Source: Corynebacterium gottingense (GTDB taxonomy: Bacteria; Actinomycetota; Actinomycetes; Mycobacteriales; Mycobacteriaceae). From it: a stretch of DNA of 64,000 bases. The translations under genes and the position numbers were made by a program. The stretch covers positions 1-64,000 of the forward strand of contig NZ_RDRE01000001.1 in assembly GCF_003693265.1 (NCBI RefSeq), given 5' to 3'. Every line of letters begins with the position of its first letter. Position 1 is the stretch's first letter. Below are positions 25,774 through 35,175 of this stretch, piece by piece. Under the pieces are notes generated by a model. It did not search any database. It saw only the letters and a program-made list of their open reading frames with translations, and had not been told where the DNA came from.

Positions 25774-26919
25774 CTACATCCCAAACGCAGGGGCGATGGT
25801 GGTGAACCATGCCTGCTGGATGTCGTCCTGCCAGTATCCCCAGGAGTGCGTGCCAGCGTTGCGGAACTCGTAGTGCGCCGGGATGTTCAGCCCGTCGAGC
25901 TTTGCGCGCAGGTCGTGGTTGCACTGGTTGATGGCGGCCTCGATCGCGCCACCCTCGACCTGCAACGTGGTGGCGGCGACACCCGCCGCGATCTCCGGCA
26001 CGCCGGCCTCGCCCACCAGGTAGCTGACCTGGTCCTTCCGGCCAGCCAGGCCGGTGGAGGAGGAGATGTAGAGCTTGGTGCCGCGCAGGCGCTCGGCGTT
26101 GGCCAGCCCGTCGTTCCACACATTGTTCGGGCTGCCCATCGGGCCCCACATTTGCTCCGGGGTGATCTCCTGGAAGTTCGGGATGTTCGCCGCGCGGTTG
26201 ACGGTCACGCGCCCGTAGTTGTATCCGTGCGGGGAGGCGGTGGCGGCGCAGCCGGAGAACGAGGCGGCGGCGTCGTAAAAGCCAGGGCGGTGCTCCGGCA
26301 GCACGAGCGCGCTCGTGCCGGACATTGAGAAGCCGACGATGGCGCGGCGGTTGTCCGCGTTGAGCGTGCGCTCCATCGGGCCGGGCAGCTCCTGGGTGAG
26401 GAACGTCTCCCACTTCTGCGGCCCGCGGACGTAGCGCCCCTGCGGGTTTTGGTCTACCCAGTCGGTGTAGTACGAGAACGCGCCCGCCTGCGGGATGACC
26501 ACGTTGACGCCCTTGCCTGCAAAGAACTCGCGGCTGGTAAAGGACTTCAGCCAATCCTGATCCTGCTCCGCGCCCCCTGCGCCGTTGAGCAGGTAAATGA
26601 TCGGTGCGTTGGGCACGCGCTGCCCGGCGGAATTGGTTGCCGGGATCACCGCGACCGGGATGCCACGCCGCATGGAAGGCGAGTACACCTGGTACGACAG
26701 CACGTTCTTGTGGTCTACCTGCTGGGTCCACGACTGCGGGCGGTTGGTGTTCAGCGCCAGCGGCGGGTTGGACCGCGCGTCCCACGCCTTCACAGTGCCC
26801 ACCGGGGTCTGCCCCGCGACCTGGGCGGCGGTGACGGTGGCGGCGTCCGCCGCCGGGGTCATACCGCAGGCCAGAGCGATTGTCGACGCCGCGGCAACCA
26901 CGGCTCCCTTCAAGTTCAT
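25774..26919 (-). CDS. Corynomycolyltransferase (antigen 85-type esterase)
   Basis: 381 residues. It transfers corynomycolic acid between trehalose esters and onto arabinogalactan or proteins outside the membrane. A signal peptide (MNLKGAVVAAASTIALACG, cut near ADA-AT) leads into the esterase domain. The nucleophile is GFSMSGTSAL, with YLLNGAGGAEQDQDW for the oxyanion side, an acid residue downstream and His in NAGTHSWGYW. The ATG at 26919 gives the signal peptide; upstream in-frame starts do not. A porin-like mini gene lies in the divergent direction. Confidence 0.9.
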   Translation of the reverse strand: MNLKGAVVAAASTIALACGMTPAADAATVTAAQVAGQTPVGTVKAWDARSNPPLALNTNRPQSWTQQVDHKNVLSYQVYSPSMRRGIPVAVIPATNSAGQRVPNAPIIYLLNGAGGAEQDQDWLKSFTSREFFAGKGVNVVIPQAGAFSYYTDWVDQNPQGRYVRGPQKWETFLTQELPGPMERTLNADNRRAIVGFSMSGTSALVLPEHRPGFYDAAASFSGCAATASPHGYNYGRVTVNRAANIPNFQEITPEQMWGPMGSPNNVWNDGLANAERLRGTKLYISSSTGLAGRKDQVSYLVGEAGVPEIAAGVAATTLQVEGGAIEAAINQCNHDLRAKLDGLNIPAHYEFRNAGTHSWGYWQDDIQQAWFTTIAPAFGM

Positions 26920-27041
26920 CAGTCCTGCATTCCTTTTCCAGGTTGTCTTGGGAGTAACAGAGAGAAGCGGGAGTGCCCACTGTTTCAGATATTGCCGAGT
27001 GCTCATCTTACGTTACTCATGGGGCAATTGAGGTTACAGTG

Positions 27042-27062
27042 TGCGACAATAGGCCGCACAGT
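27042..27062. promoter_or_regulatory. TGTGCG-N9-CGCACA dyad upstream of the mini porin gene
   Basis: A perfect 6-bp inverted pair lies 36 bp before the porin-like ATG, in the gap between that gene and the divergent mycolyltransferase gene. It resembles a regulator site in general form, but the 9-bp spacer does not match the GlxR consensus spacing. Confidence 0.35.
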
Positions 27063-27097
27063 TTGTAACAGCGGTGACAGAAAACGAGGTTTTTCAC

Positions 27098-27208
27098 ATG
27101 AACGGATTGGAAACCATCCAGGTCCAGATCAACGAGGCGCTCGGCCAGATTCTCAACTTTGGCTCGTCGACCTCCTCCACCATCGCCTACGGTCTGGGGC
27201 TGTTCTAA
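27098..27208 (+). CDS. Putative small cell-wall porin (PorA-like, 36 residues)
   Basis: An ORF of 36 codons (ATG at 27098, TAA at 27206) preceded by AACGAGG and followed by a strong terminator. The product begins MNGLETIQVQINEALGQI and ends AYGLGLF. It has no signal peptide, can form an amphipathic helix, and carries a Ser/Thr patch (SSTSST) where corynebacterial porins of this class can be O-mycolylated. Known PorA/PorH-type channels are about 40-60 residues, lack signal peptides, and at least in some species lie next to mycolyltransferase genes, exactly as here. Assignment rests on size, context and composition, not on sequence identity. Confidence 0.6.
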   Translation: MNGLETIQVQINEALGQILNFGSSTSSTIAYGLGLF

Positions 27209-27232
27209 GCCGCACGTTTGTGGCCCAATAGT

Positions 27233-27271
27233 TTGAGGGCTGGCTTGCACCCGGTGCAAGCCAGCCCTCAA
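27233..27271. terminator. Bidirectional terminator hairpin
   Basis: An 18-bp perfect stem, TTGAGGGCTGGCTTGCAC with its inverse, closes on a CCG loop. It sits between the 3' ends of the convergent mini porin gene (ends 27208) and the 555-residue mycolyltransferase gene (ends 27290) and can serve both. Confidence 0.85.
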
Positions 27272-27289
27272 GGCGTTTCCGGCGGGTGA

Positions 27290-28957
27290 CTAGTTGGCGT
27301 CGGCCGCGGTGGTCTCCGTCGGCGCTGTGGTTTCAGTGGTTTCAGTGGTTTCCGTGGTTTCCGTTGCCTCATCCGTCGCGGTGGCGGCGGCGGACTCGGA
27401 AGGCTCGGCGGCAGTGGTCGTTTCAGTCGGCTCGGTTGGGAGCGTCGGCAGGGCCGGTGCTTCCGGTGCGTCGGTCCCGGTCGGCTTCTCGGGGGCCGCC
27501 GGGGTGTCCTTCTCGGTCGTGGTCTCCGGCTCGTCCGGGAGCAGCGCCGGGCGGATCACGGTTGCCCAGGACTCGCGCATGTCCTCCAGCCAGGACGGCC
27601 AGGAGTGGGTGCCGGTGGCGCGGAAGTTGTAGTGCGCCGGGATGCCCTTGGCGTCCAGCTTGGCGCGCAGGTCGTGGGTGCAGGCGTTCATCGCGCCCTC
27701 GATCACGCCGCCCTCGACCAGGAGGGTGAGGTGGTTAGAAAAGGCGCGGCTGGATTCCAGGTTGCGCTGGTTCTTCAGGTAGCCGATGGTGTCGGTCTCG
27801 CTGACCAGGCCGGTGCCGCTAGAAATGTACAGGTCAGTGCCCTTGAGGTACTCCGCCATGACGAGCGCGTCGTTGTAGCGGTTGTACTCGGAGCCCATCG
27901 GGCCCCACAGCTCATCCGGGGTCAGGCCGCCGCCGCGGTTCACCGTCAGGCCGACGAAGAACCAAGGGAGCGGGCGGGAGGTCGCGGCGCAGCCGGAGAA
28001 GGAGCCGACCGCCTTGTAGAAGCCCGGGTTGTGCTCAGCGAGCAGGAGCGAGGAGGTGGCGGACATGGAGAAACCGGAGACCGCGCGGCGGTCGTTGGTG
28101 GTGTCCATGTACGGCTCGATTGCCTGCGGCAGTTCCTTGGCCAGGAAGGTGGACCACAGCTGCTTGCCGTTCATGTAACGGTTCTTGTCCGGCTCGGTGA
28201 GCCAGTCCACGTAGTAGGAGAAGGCGCCCTCCATCGGGATGACCACGTTGACGGGCTCGTGGCCCAGGGTGCGGTCGAGGGTGCCGCCGGCCTGGGCGAT
28301 CCAGTCCGTGTCCTGCTCGGAGCCGCCGGCGCCGTTGAGCAGGTAGTAGGTCGGCGCGTCTTTGATGTAGTTGCCCTGGTCGTCGGTCGCGCGGATGATC
28401 GCGACCGGGATGTCGCGCTCCATGGAGGGGGAGTAGACCTCGACGGCCTCGCCACCGTCGAAAAGCTTGATCTTGTCCACCCATTCCTGCGTGCCGCCGG
28501 TGGCGGCGGGCAGGGAGCGGGTGAGCGGCTTGACGGTACCGGCGGAAGTAGCGCGCTCCTCCTGCATGTTGTTCAGCTTGTCGGGGTCGGTTTCGGGGCC
28601 GGACAGGACATCGTCGATAAGCGCGCCGACCTCGCCCTCGTCCCCGGTCGGGTTGGAAGCGCCGCCGCCGTTGGCGTCGGTGAGCTCGCTGTCGGAGTCC
28701 TCGGCGTCCGAAGTTGGCTCGCTCGGCGCAGAGGACGCAGACGACTCAGAAGACTCAGTGGTCTCTGCCGGCTCAGAAGATGCGGTGGATTCCGTCGTCT
28801 CCGGCACGGTCGCGGAGGTGGTGGATTGTGCGGCGGCGATCTGCGCGGGCTGGGTGCCTTCCTCGCTGTCGGCGCTGAGGTGGATACCTGCCGGGACCGC
28901 GGCTGCGGCGATGGCAACTGCGGCGACGGCGGCGAGTGCGGGGCGCGTGAACTTCAC
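27290..28957 (-). CDS. Corynomycolyltransferase with low-complexity N- and C-terminal extensions
   Basis: 555 residues. A signal/anchor segment (about 1-27) is followed by a Ser/Glu/Thr-rich linker to about residue 130. The antigen 85-type esterase domain (about 150-460) has YLLNGAGGSEQDTDW, the nucleophile in GFSMSATSSLL, and His in ATGTHSWPSW. A Thr/Glu/Pro tail ends in repeated TTE units (27290-27480). The domain is paralogous to the enzyme at 25774-26919. The long flexible ends are unusual for this family and may position the enzyme in the wall. The Ser-linker region may be glycosylated (inference). Confidence 0.88.
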   Translation of the reverse strand: MKFTRPALAAVAAVAIAAAAVPAGIHLSADSEEGTQPAQIAAAQSTTSATVPETTESTASSEPAETTESSESSASSAPSEPTSDAEDSDSELTDANGGGASNPTGDEGEVGALIDDVLSGPETDPDKLNNMQEERATSAGTVKPLTRSLPAATGGTQEWVDKIKLFDGGEAVEVYSPSMERDIPVAIIRATDDQGNYIKDAPTYYLLNGAGGSEQDTDWIAQAGGTLDRTLGHEPVNVVIPMEGAFSYYVDWLTEPDKNRYMNGKQLWSTFLAKELPQAIEPYMDTTNDRRAVSGFSMSATSSLLLAEHNPGFYKAVGSFSGCAATSRPLPWFFVGLTVNRGGGLTPDELWGPMGSEYNRYNDALVMAEYLKGTDLYISSGTGLVSETDTIGYLKNQRNLESSRAFSNHLTLLVEGGVIEGAMNACTHDLRAKLDAKGIPAHYNFRATGTHSWPSWLEDMRESWATVIRPALLPDEPETTTEKDTPAAPEKPTGTDAPEAPALPTLPTEPTETTTAAEPSESAAATATDEATETTETTETTETTAPTETTAADAN

Positions 28958-29139
28958 GGTGGCTCGCTTTCCTAGTTAGCTGTGTAAACGGTGTAAACAA
29001 ACGGGAGGGCTCGTCGTTGCTTCCGTATATATTGCCAGATCGCCGTAATGTTACAGGAGCGAAACCGGAGTACAGGGTGTTTCGGGGTGTTCGGTACCCA
29101 CATTCGGGCGCTGTACGGCACTCGCGGAAGCGCGATGTG

Positions 29140-29178
29140 GGGGAATGCATACCCAAAGTTGGGGAATGCACGTATCCT
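29140..29178 (+). promoter_or_regulatory. lpd promoter: -10 TATCCT with two GGGGAATGCA direct repeats
   Basis: GGGGAATGCA occurs at 29140-29149 and 29161-29170, 21 bp apart (two helical turns). The second copy abuts the -10 box TATCCT (29173-29178), which is 7 bases before the GTG start. This predicts a leaderless message and a repressor-like site placed over the core promoter. Confidence 0.55.
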
Positions 29179-29185
29179 GTGTGGC

Positions 29186-30598
29186 GTGAGTAAAGAACAT
29201 TTTGACGTTGTTGTCCTCGGCGCGGGCCCCGGTGGGTACGTTGCCGCCATCCGTGCAGCTCAGCTGGGTAAGAAGGTTGCAGTTGTAGAGAAGCAGTACT
29301 GGGGCGGTGTCTGCCTCAACGTGGGCTGCATCCCGTCCAAGGCGTTAATTAAGAACGCTGAGGTTGCAGAGATTTTCAACCACGATGCCAAGACGTTCGG
29401 CATTAAGGGTGACGTGGAGTTCGATTACTCGGACGCCCACAAGCGCTCCCGCCAGGTCTCTAAGAAGATCGTCGGTGGCGTGCACTACCTGATGAAGAAG
29501 AACAAGATCGCCGAGATTAACGGCCTTGGTTCCTTCACCGACGCGAACACGATCGAGATCACCGAGGGCGACGACAAGGGCACGACCGTCACCTTCGACG
29601 ACTGCATTATCGCCACAGGCTCCGTCGTGCGCACGCTCCCGGGCATTGAGCTGTCCGAGAACGTTGTCTCCTACGAGGAGCAGATCCTCAACCCCGAGGC
29701 CCCGAAGAAGATGGTCATCGTGGGCGCCGGCGCGATCGGCATGGAGTTCGCCTACGTGCTGTCCAACTACGGCGTCGACGTGACGGTTGTGGAGTACATG
29801 GACCGCGTCCTGCCCAACGAGGACAAGGACGTGTCCAAGGAGATTGCGAAGAAGTACAAGAAACTCGGCGTGAAGCTGCTGACCGGCCACGCCACCACCG
29901 CCGTGCGCGACAACGGCTCCGAGGTCGAGGTGGACATTCAGAAGAATGGCACCGACAAGACTGAGACGCTCACCGTGGACCGCGTGATGATCTCCGTCGG
30001 CTTCGCCCCGCGCACCGAGGGCTACGGCCTGGAGAACACGGGTGTCGAGCTGACCGAGCGTGGCGCCATTGCTATCGACGATCGCATGCGCACCAACGTC
30101 GAGCACATCTACGCCATCGGCGACGTCACCGCGAAGCTGCAGCTCGCCCACGTCGCGGAGGCTCAGGGCATCATCGCCGCGGAGACGATCGCGGACGCGG
30201 AGACCCTGGAGATCGAGGACTACATGATGACCCCGCGCGCGACCTTCTGTAACCCGCAGGTCGCGTCCATGGGGTACACCGAGGAGCAGGCGAAGGAGAA
30301 GTGGCCGGACCGCGAGATCAAGGTTGCGACTTTCCCGTTCTCCGCGAACGGCAAGGCTGTCGGCCTGGCCGAGACCGCCGGCTTTGGCAAGCTCATCGCC
30401 GACGCCGAGTTCGGCGAGATCTTGGGCTGCCACCTCGTCGGCGCAAACGTCTCCGAGCTCATACCGGAGGTCGTGCTGGCGCAGCGCTTCGACCTCACCG
30501 CAGGCGAGATCGCGCGCTCCATCCACATCCACCCGACTCTGCCGGAGGTGATCAAGGAGATCGCGCACGGCATCGAAGGCCACATGATCAACCTCTGA
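29186..30598 (+). CDS. lpdA: Dihydrolipoyl dehydrogenase
   Basis: 470 residues. The FAD enzyme that reoxidises dihydrolipoamide in pyruvate and 2-oxoglutarate dehydrogenase complexes. It has [17 protein letters not shown] (FAD), the redox-active disulfide [27 protein letters not shown] (NAD), AIGDV (FAD), and the catalytic [11 protein letters not shown] 29186 is chosen because [14 protein letters not shown] starts the fold directly, with a -10 box 7 bases upstream. It is monocistronic, ending in a terminator at 30636-30662. Confidence 0.95.
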   Translation: MSKEHFDVVVLGAGPGGYVAAIRAAQLGKKVAVVEKQYWGGVCLNVGCIPSKALIKNAEVAEIFNHDAKTFGIKGDVEFDYSDAHKRSRQVSKKIVGGVHYLMKKNKIAEINGLGSFTDANTIEITEGDDKGTTVTFDDCIIATGSVVRTLPGIELSENVVSYEEQILNPEAPKKMVIVGAGAIGMEFAYVLSNYGVDVTVVEYMDRVLPNEDKDVSKEIAKKYKKLGVKLLTGHATTAVRDNGSEVEVDIQKNGTDKTETLTVDRVMISVGFAPRTEGYGLENTGVELTERGAIAIDDRMRTNVEHIYAIGDVTAKLQLAHVAEAQGIIAAETIADAETLEIEDYMMTPRATFCNPQVASMGYTEEQAKEKWPDREIKVATFPFSANGKAVGLAETAGFGKLIADAEFGEILGCHLVGANVSELIPEVVLAQRFDLTAGEIARSIHIHPTLPEVIKEIAHGIEGHMINL

Positions 30599-30984
30599 GC
30601 CATTGCTTGTCGACGGCTGCGTCGACGCAACTGCAGCGCCCCGGTTCGCCGGGGCGCTTTTTGCGTGCAGCGGGGCGTCGAGAAGCGACAGCTCAACCTC
30701 ACGTTGAAACTAAGGGTAAACTTACCAACGAAAGGTTGACACATTAAGGGGTGCGGGCAGGGGGATCATGAACAAAATGTGGCGAGAGTGTGCAAGGTCA
30801 CAAATTACCGTAGGGTGGGCTGGGAACGTTGAAAGTTGCTGGGAGCGGGCGCGCTCTGGGGGTCAAGCGAGAAAGGTATTCCCATTATTCGAGGTGGGAG
30901 GGGGTGTGGGAGCGCGGAAGTGGCGCGAATAAATAGGTGGGGTGCCCAAAGGTTGCCTACAGTAGTAGCGACACTGGAGGTGCC
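30599..30984. other. lpd-sdh intergenic region (386 bp)
   Basis: It contains the lpd terminator (30636-30662) and an intergenic copy of GGCGTCGAGAAGC (30674-30686). An AT-richer stretch (30700-30800) with TTGACA-like TTGACAC at 30736 follows, then the sdhC leader. TGTGCAAGGTCACA at about 30791 resembles a GlxR half-site pair with wrong spacing. GGAGGTGCC precedes the sdhC ATG. No additional gene is evident. Confidence 0.5.
30636..30662 (+). terminator. Rho-independent terminator of lpdA
   Basis: Stem GCGCCCCGG / CCGGGGCGC with a TTCG tetraloop, followed by TTTTT. A textbook intrinsic terminator 38 bp after the stop codon. Confidence 0.9.
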
Positions 30985-31758
30985 ATGACTGTACAAAACG
31001 CAGACCGTGAAGCCATTCGTCACGGTAAAATCACTGAAAAGCCGCTGCGCGAGCGGCCGTCCTACCCAACGTGGGCTTTGAAGCTGACCATGGCCGTCAC
31101 CGGCCTCATTTTCGGTCTTTTTGTGCTCGGCCACATGGTGGGCAACCTGAAGATCTTTATGCCGCTCCACGCCAACGGGCAAGCGCCGATTGATGAATAC
31201 GGCCGCTTCCTGCGCGAGATCGGCGAGCCGCTGCTCCCGCACGAGGGCTTCCTCTGGATCGCCCGCATCGTGCTGCTCGTCTGCCTGGTGCTGCACGTCT
31301 GGGGTGCGTTCACGCTGAAGGCGCGCTCGTCCCAGTCGCGCGGCAAGTTCAAGCGCACGGGCCTGATGGGTGGCTGGCAGTCCACCGCGACCCGCTGGAT
31401 GCTCATCACCGGCGTAATCCTGCTGCTCTTCGTCATCTTCCACCTGCTGGATCTGACCACGGGCCAGGTCGTCGCCTCGAACCAGTTCGTCCACGGCGAG
31501 GTGCGCAACAACATGCTCGCCACCTTCGCGCCGGGCCGCTGGTGGGTCACCCTGATCTACGTCGTGGCCAACCTCGCGCTGCTGATGCACCTGACCCACG
31601 GCATCTACCTCGCTGTCTCCGACCTCGGTTGGCTCGGCGAGCGCGGCCGCGGCCTGATGGTCCTGCTGGCGTACGTCCTCCCGTTCATCGTGGTCATCGG
31701 CAACGTTGTGATGCCGATTGCCATCGCGTGCGGATTCGTCCCCGACTTTTCCCGGTAA
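30985..31758 (+). CDS. sdhC: Succinate dehydrogenase cytochrome b subunit
   Basis: 257 residues, membrane anchor of complex II binding heme b and menaquinone. About five hydrophobic spans are seen, with histidines in or near them (VLGHMVGNL, LVLHVWGAF, VIFHLLDL, LMHLTHGIY) that suit a di-heme single-subunit anchor of the Bacillus/Wolinella type. The ATG at 30985 follows GGAGGTGCC. First gene of sdhCAB, with sdhA 24 bp downstream. Confidence 0.92.
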   Translation: MTVQNADREAIRHGKITEKPLRERPSYPTWALKLTMAVTGLIFGLFVLGHMVGNLKIFMPLHANGQAPIDEYGRFLREIGEPLLPHEGFLWIARIVLLVCLVLHVWGAFTLKARSSQSRGKFKRTGLMGGWQSTATRWMLITGVILLLFVIFHLLDLTTGQVVASNQFVHGEVRNNMLATFAPGRWWVTLIYVVANLALLMHLTHGIYLAVSDLGWLGERGRGLMVLLAYVLPFIVVIGNVVMPIAIACGFVPDFSR

Positions 31759-31782
31759 CGGCTGATAGAGGAGAAACACACT

Positions 31783-33876
31783 ATGACTACCGCATACAAC
31801 CCCAATAAGGGTGCTCAGGGCGGCGCAGCCGACACTGCCGCTACCGGCGCAGTGGGCGCCCAGGGTGCTGCCGGCCAGGAGACGTCCGGCGGCTTCCGCC
31901 AGCCCGAGTCCGCCGCTCCCGGCGTGACCCCGGGGCACATTCTGGACGCGGCGGAGCCCAACCGCGACGAGGTCCGCATGAAGGACATGTGGGGCTACCA
32001 GAAGGACCACATGAACCTGGTCTCCCCGCTGAACCGCCGCAAGTTCACCGTCCTCGTGGTGGGCACCGGCCTGTCCGGCGGCGCTGCCGCCGCGGCGCTG
32101 GGCGAGCTGGGCTACAACGTGAAGGCCTTCACCTACCACGACGCACCGCGCCGTGCGCACTCCATCGCCGCGCAGGGTGGCGTGAACTCCGCCCGCGGCA
32201 AGAAGGTGGACAACGACAGCGCGTACCGCCACACCAAGGACACCGTCAAGGGCGGCGACTACCGCTGCCGCGAGTCCGACTGCTGGCGCCTGGCTATCGA
32301 GTCCGTCCGCGTCATCGATCACATGAACGCCATCGGCGCCCCGTTCGCCCGCGAGTACGGCGGTACCCTGGCCACCCGCTCTTTCGGCGGCGTGCAGGTC
32401 TCCCGCACCTACTACACCCGTGGCCAAACGGGCCAGCAGCTGCAGCTGTCCACCGCGTCGGCGCTGCAGCGCCAGATCCACCTGGGCAACGTGGAGATCT
32501 TTACCCACAACGACCTGATGGACCTGGTCATCACGGAAAAGGATGGCAAGAAGCACTGCGAGGGCATTGTCACCCGCAACCTGATCACCGGCGAGATCGT
32601 GCCGTTCACCGGCCACGCCGTGATCCTGGCCACCGGCGGTTACGGCAACGTCTACCACAAGACGACGCTGGCCAAGAACTCCAACTCCTCCGCCATGATG
32701 CGCGCGTACGAGCGCGGCGCGTACCTCGCCTCCCCGGCATTCATCCAGTTCCACCCGACGGGCCTCCCGGTCAACGCGAAGTGGCAGGCAAAGACGACGC
32801 TGATGTCCGAGTCGCTGCGTAACGACGGCCGCATCTGGACCCCGAAGGAAAAGGGCGACGACCGCGACCCGAAGGACATCCCGGAGGAGGAGCGCGACTA
32901 CTTCCTCGAGCGCCGCTACCCGGCGTTTGGCAACCTGGTGCCGCGCGACGTGGCCTCCCGCGCCATCTCCCAGCAGCTCAACGCCGGCTACGGCGTTGGC
33001 CCGCTGCACAACTCCGCGTACCTGGACTTCACCGACGCCATCGAGCGTCTCGGCGAGGACACCATCCGCGAGCGCTACTCCAACCTGTTCGAGATGTACG
33101 AGGATTCCATCGGCGATGACCCGTACAAGGTCCCGATGCGCATCGCCCCGACCGTCCACTTCACCATGGGCGGCCTGTGGACCGACTTCAACGAGATGAC
33201 CTCCATCGACGGCCTCTTCGCCGCCGGCGAGTGCTCCTGGACCTACCACGGTGCGAACCGCCTGGGTGCGAACTCGCTGCTCTCCGCGTCCGTTGACGGC
33301 TGGTTCACCCTCCCGTTCACCGTGCCGAACTACCTGGCCAACCACCTCGGCGAGGAAGTGCTGCCGGAGGACGCGCCGGAGGTCACCGAGGCTGTCAACC
33401 GCGCCAAGGACACCATCGAGCAGATCATGTCCGTTAACGGTACCGAACCGCACGGCCCGGAGTACTACCACGAGCAGCTCGGCGACATCCTCTACGAGCA
33501 CTGCGGCGTCTCCCGCACGGTCGAGGGTCTGAAGGAAGGCATCCAGAAGATCCGCGCGCTTCGCGACGATTTCCGTGCCAACATCTCCATCCCGGGTTCC
33601 CCGAACGAGATGAACCAGACCCTCGAGGCCGCACTGCGCCTGGCCGACTACATCAACCTCGGCGAGCTGATGTGCATCGACGCCCTGGACCGCGACGAGT
33701 CCTGCGGTGCGCACTACCGCATGGACCACCTCACCGAGGATGGCGAGGCAGAGCGAGACGACGAGAACTGGTGCTTCGTCTCCGCGTGGGAGCCGGCCGG
33801 CGAGGGCGAGTTCATCCGCCACGCAGAACCCCTGTACTTTGATTCGATCCCGCTGATGACAAGGAACTACAAGTAA
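31783..33876 (+). CDS. sdhA: Succinate dehydrogenase flavoprotein subunit
   Basis: 697 residues, oxidising succinate to fumarate with covalently bound FAD on the cytoplasmic face. An unusually long Gly/Ala-rich N-terminal stretch (about 70 residues) precedes the FAD motif VVGTGLSGGAAA. HSIAAQGGVNSARG carries the FAD-linking His region. TGGYGNVY and the active-site RIAPTVHFTMGGLW follow. Its stop overlaps the sdhB ATG by one base (TAATG), indicating coupled translation. Confidence 0.95.
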   Translation: MTTAYNPNKGAQGGAADTAATGAVGAQGAAGQETSGGFRQPESAAPGVTPGHILDAAEPNRDEVRMKDMWGYQKDHMNLVSPLNRRKFTVLVVGTGLSGGAAAAALGELGYNVKAFTYHDAPRRAHSIAAQGGVNSARGKKVDNDSAYRHTKDTVKGGDYRCRESDCWRLAIESVRVIDHMNAIGAPFAREYGGTLATRSFGGVQVSRTYYTRGQTGQQLQLSTASALQRQIHLGNVEIFTHNDLMDLVITEKDGKKHCEGIVTRNLITGEIVPFTGHAVILATGGYGNVYHKTTLAKNSNSSAMMRAYERGAYLASPAFIQFHPTGLPVNAKWQAKTTLMSESLRNDGRIWTPKEKGDDRDPKDIPEEERDYFLERRYPAFGNLVPRDVASRAISQQLNAGYGVGPLHNSAYLDFTDAIERLGEDTIRERYSNLFEMYEDSIGDDPYKVPMRIAPTVHFTMGGLWTDFNEMTSIDGLFAAGECSWTYHGANRLGANSLLSASVDGWFTLPFTVPNYLANHLGEEVLPEDAPEVTEAVNRAKDTIEQIMSVNGTEPHGPEYYHEQLGDILYEHCGVSRTVEGLKEGIQKIRALRDDFRANISIPGSPNEMNQTLEAALRLADYINLGELMCIDALDRDESCGAHYRMDHLTEDGEAERDDENWCFVSAWEPAGEGEFIRHAEPLYFDSIPLMTRNYK

Positions 33877-34625
33877 TGAAACTGACACTTGAGATCTGGC
33901 GTCAGGCCGGACCCGACACTGAAGGGCACTTCGAGACCGTCCAGGTGGACGACGCCGTCGAGCAGATGTCCATCCTGGAGCTCCTTGACCACGTGAACAA
34001 CAACCTGGTCGAGGAAGGCAAGGAGCCGTTCGTCTTCGCCTCCGACTGCCGCGAGGGCATCTGCGGCACCTGTGGCCTGAACGTGAACGGTCGCCCGCAC
34101 GGCGCGGACACCAACACCACCGCCTGCCTGCAGCGCCTGTACAACTACAAGGACGGCGACACCCTGAAGATTGAGCCGTTCCGCTCCGGCGCGTTCCCGG
34201 TGATCAAGGACCTCGCCGTGGACCGCTCCGCGCTGGACCGCGTGATGCAGCAGGGTGGCTACGTCTCCATCAACGCCGGTACCGCACCGGACGCCGACAC
34301 CCTCGCCGTGAACCACCACGACGCGGAGACCGCGCTGGACTACGCGGCCTGCATCGGCTGCGGCGCCTGCGTCGCCGCCTGCCCGAACGGTGCTGCACAC
34401 CTGTTCACCGGCGCGAAGCTCAAGCACCTGAAGCTGCTGCCGCTGGGCAAGCAGGAGCGCGGCCGCCGCGCCCGCAACATGGTCGACGAGCTGGAGACCA
34501 ACTTCGGCCACTGCTCGCTCTACGGCGAGTGCGCGGACGTCTGCCCGGCGGGTATCCCGCTGGACGCGGTCGGTGCAATCAACGCCGAGCGCGCACGTGC
34601 AGCCTTCCGTGGTGGCGACGACTAG
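33876..34625 (+). CDS. sdhB: Succinate dehydrogenase iron-sulfur subunit
   Basis: 249 residues carrying electrons from FAD to the quinone site. The [2Fe-2S] domain shows SDCREGICGTCGLNVNG and a later TACLQRL. The C-terminal part has CIGCGACVAACPNG for [4Fe-4S] and CSLYGECADVCPAGIPL for the remaining clusters. It starts at an ATG overlapping the sdhA stop codon. A small membrane-protein gene follows 55 bp downstream. Confidence 0.95.
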   Translation: MKLTLEIWRQAGPDTEGHFETVQVDDAVEQMSILELLDHVNNNLVEEGKEPFVFASDCREGICGTCGLNVNGRPHGADTNTTACLQRLYNYKDGDTLKIEPFRSGAFPVIKDLAVDRSALDRVMQQGGYVSINAGTAPDADTLAVNHHDAETALDYAACIGCGACVAACPNGAAHLFTGAKLKHLKLLPLGKQERGRRARNMVDELETNFGHCSLYGECADVCPAGIPLDAVGAINAERARAAFRGGDD

Positions 34626-34680
34626 GCCGCCGTATACTATCTACCGAGTATTTGAAGCAGGACGAGAGAAAAGAGTCATC

Positions 34681-35052
34681 ATGGCTTCCGAGCACGCAGT
34701 TGCAGACATCAGCAGCGAGTCTTTCCCGACGTACAAGTCGGCACTCGCGGACACCTACATCGAGGGCTACGACCCGGTTTCCCTGGGCGCTCCGCACTCC
34801 TCGCTGAACCGATTCTCCACCTGGATCGCGATGGCCCTGATCCTGGCGTCCCTCTCCGGCTTCGGCTTCGCCGTCTGGGGCGGCTCCGCCATGATCGCCG
34901 GCTTCGGCGCACAGGAGAATGACTACAGCCAGATCCTGCTCATCCTCGGCCTGATCGTCGTCGCCGCGACCCTGATCCTCGGCGCGATCCTGATCGCCGT
35001 AGGCCGCAAGGACTACAAGGCGTACAGCAAGGCCACCGGCCGCGTGAACTAG
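34681..35052 (+). CDS. Small membrane protein downstream of sdhCAB
   Basis: 123 residues with a soluble N-terminal 45 residues and two membrane segments (about 46-70 and 80-103). The ATG at 34681 is preceded by GAGAGAAAAGAG. Similar genes follow sdhB in other corynebacteria as far as I recall, so a role in complex II assembly or stability is possible but unproven. The operon ends at a terminator at 35071-35113. Confidence 0.65.
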   Translation: MASEHAVADISSESFPTYKSALADTYIEGYDPVSLGAPHSSLNRFSTWIAMALILASLSGFGFAVWGGSAMIAGFGAQENDYSQILLILGLIVVAATLILGAILIAVGRKDYKAYSKATGRVN

Positions 35053-35070
35053 CGCCGCACGCCCTGCGCC

Positions 35071-35113
35071 AATTCCCCCGACTGCGGAATTTTCCCGCGG
35101 GCGGGGGATTTTT
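35071..35113 (+). terminator. Terminator of the sdh operon
   Basis: AATTCCCCCG and CGGGGGATTTTT form the arms of a hairpin with a 20-odd base inner region (itself GC-rich), followed by a T run. An intergenic GGCGTCGCTAAGC copy starts 11 bp later. Confidence 0.75.
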
Positions 35114-35175
35114 GGTGCACGGGGGCGTCGCTAAGCAACTCGAACTGCGCGGGGCCGGGCTGCCATAATCAAGGT

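Noticed and set aside
30788..30806. GlxR site upstream of sdhC (TGTGCAAGGTCACA)
   Set aside because: The half-sites are one or two bases too close compared with the TGTGA-N6-TCACA consensus.
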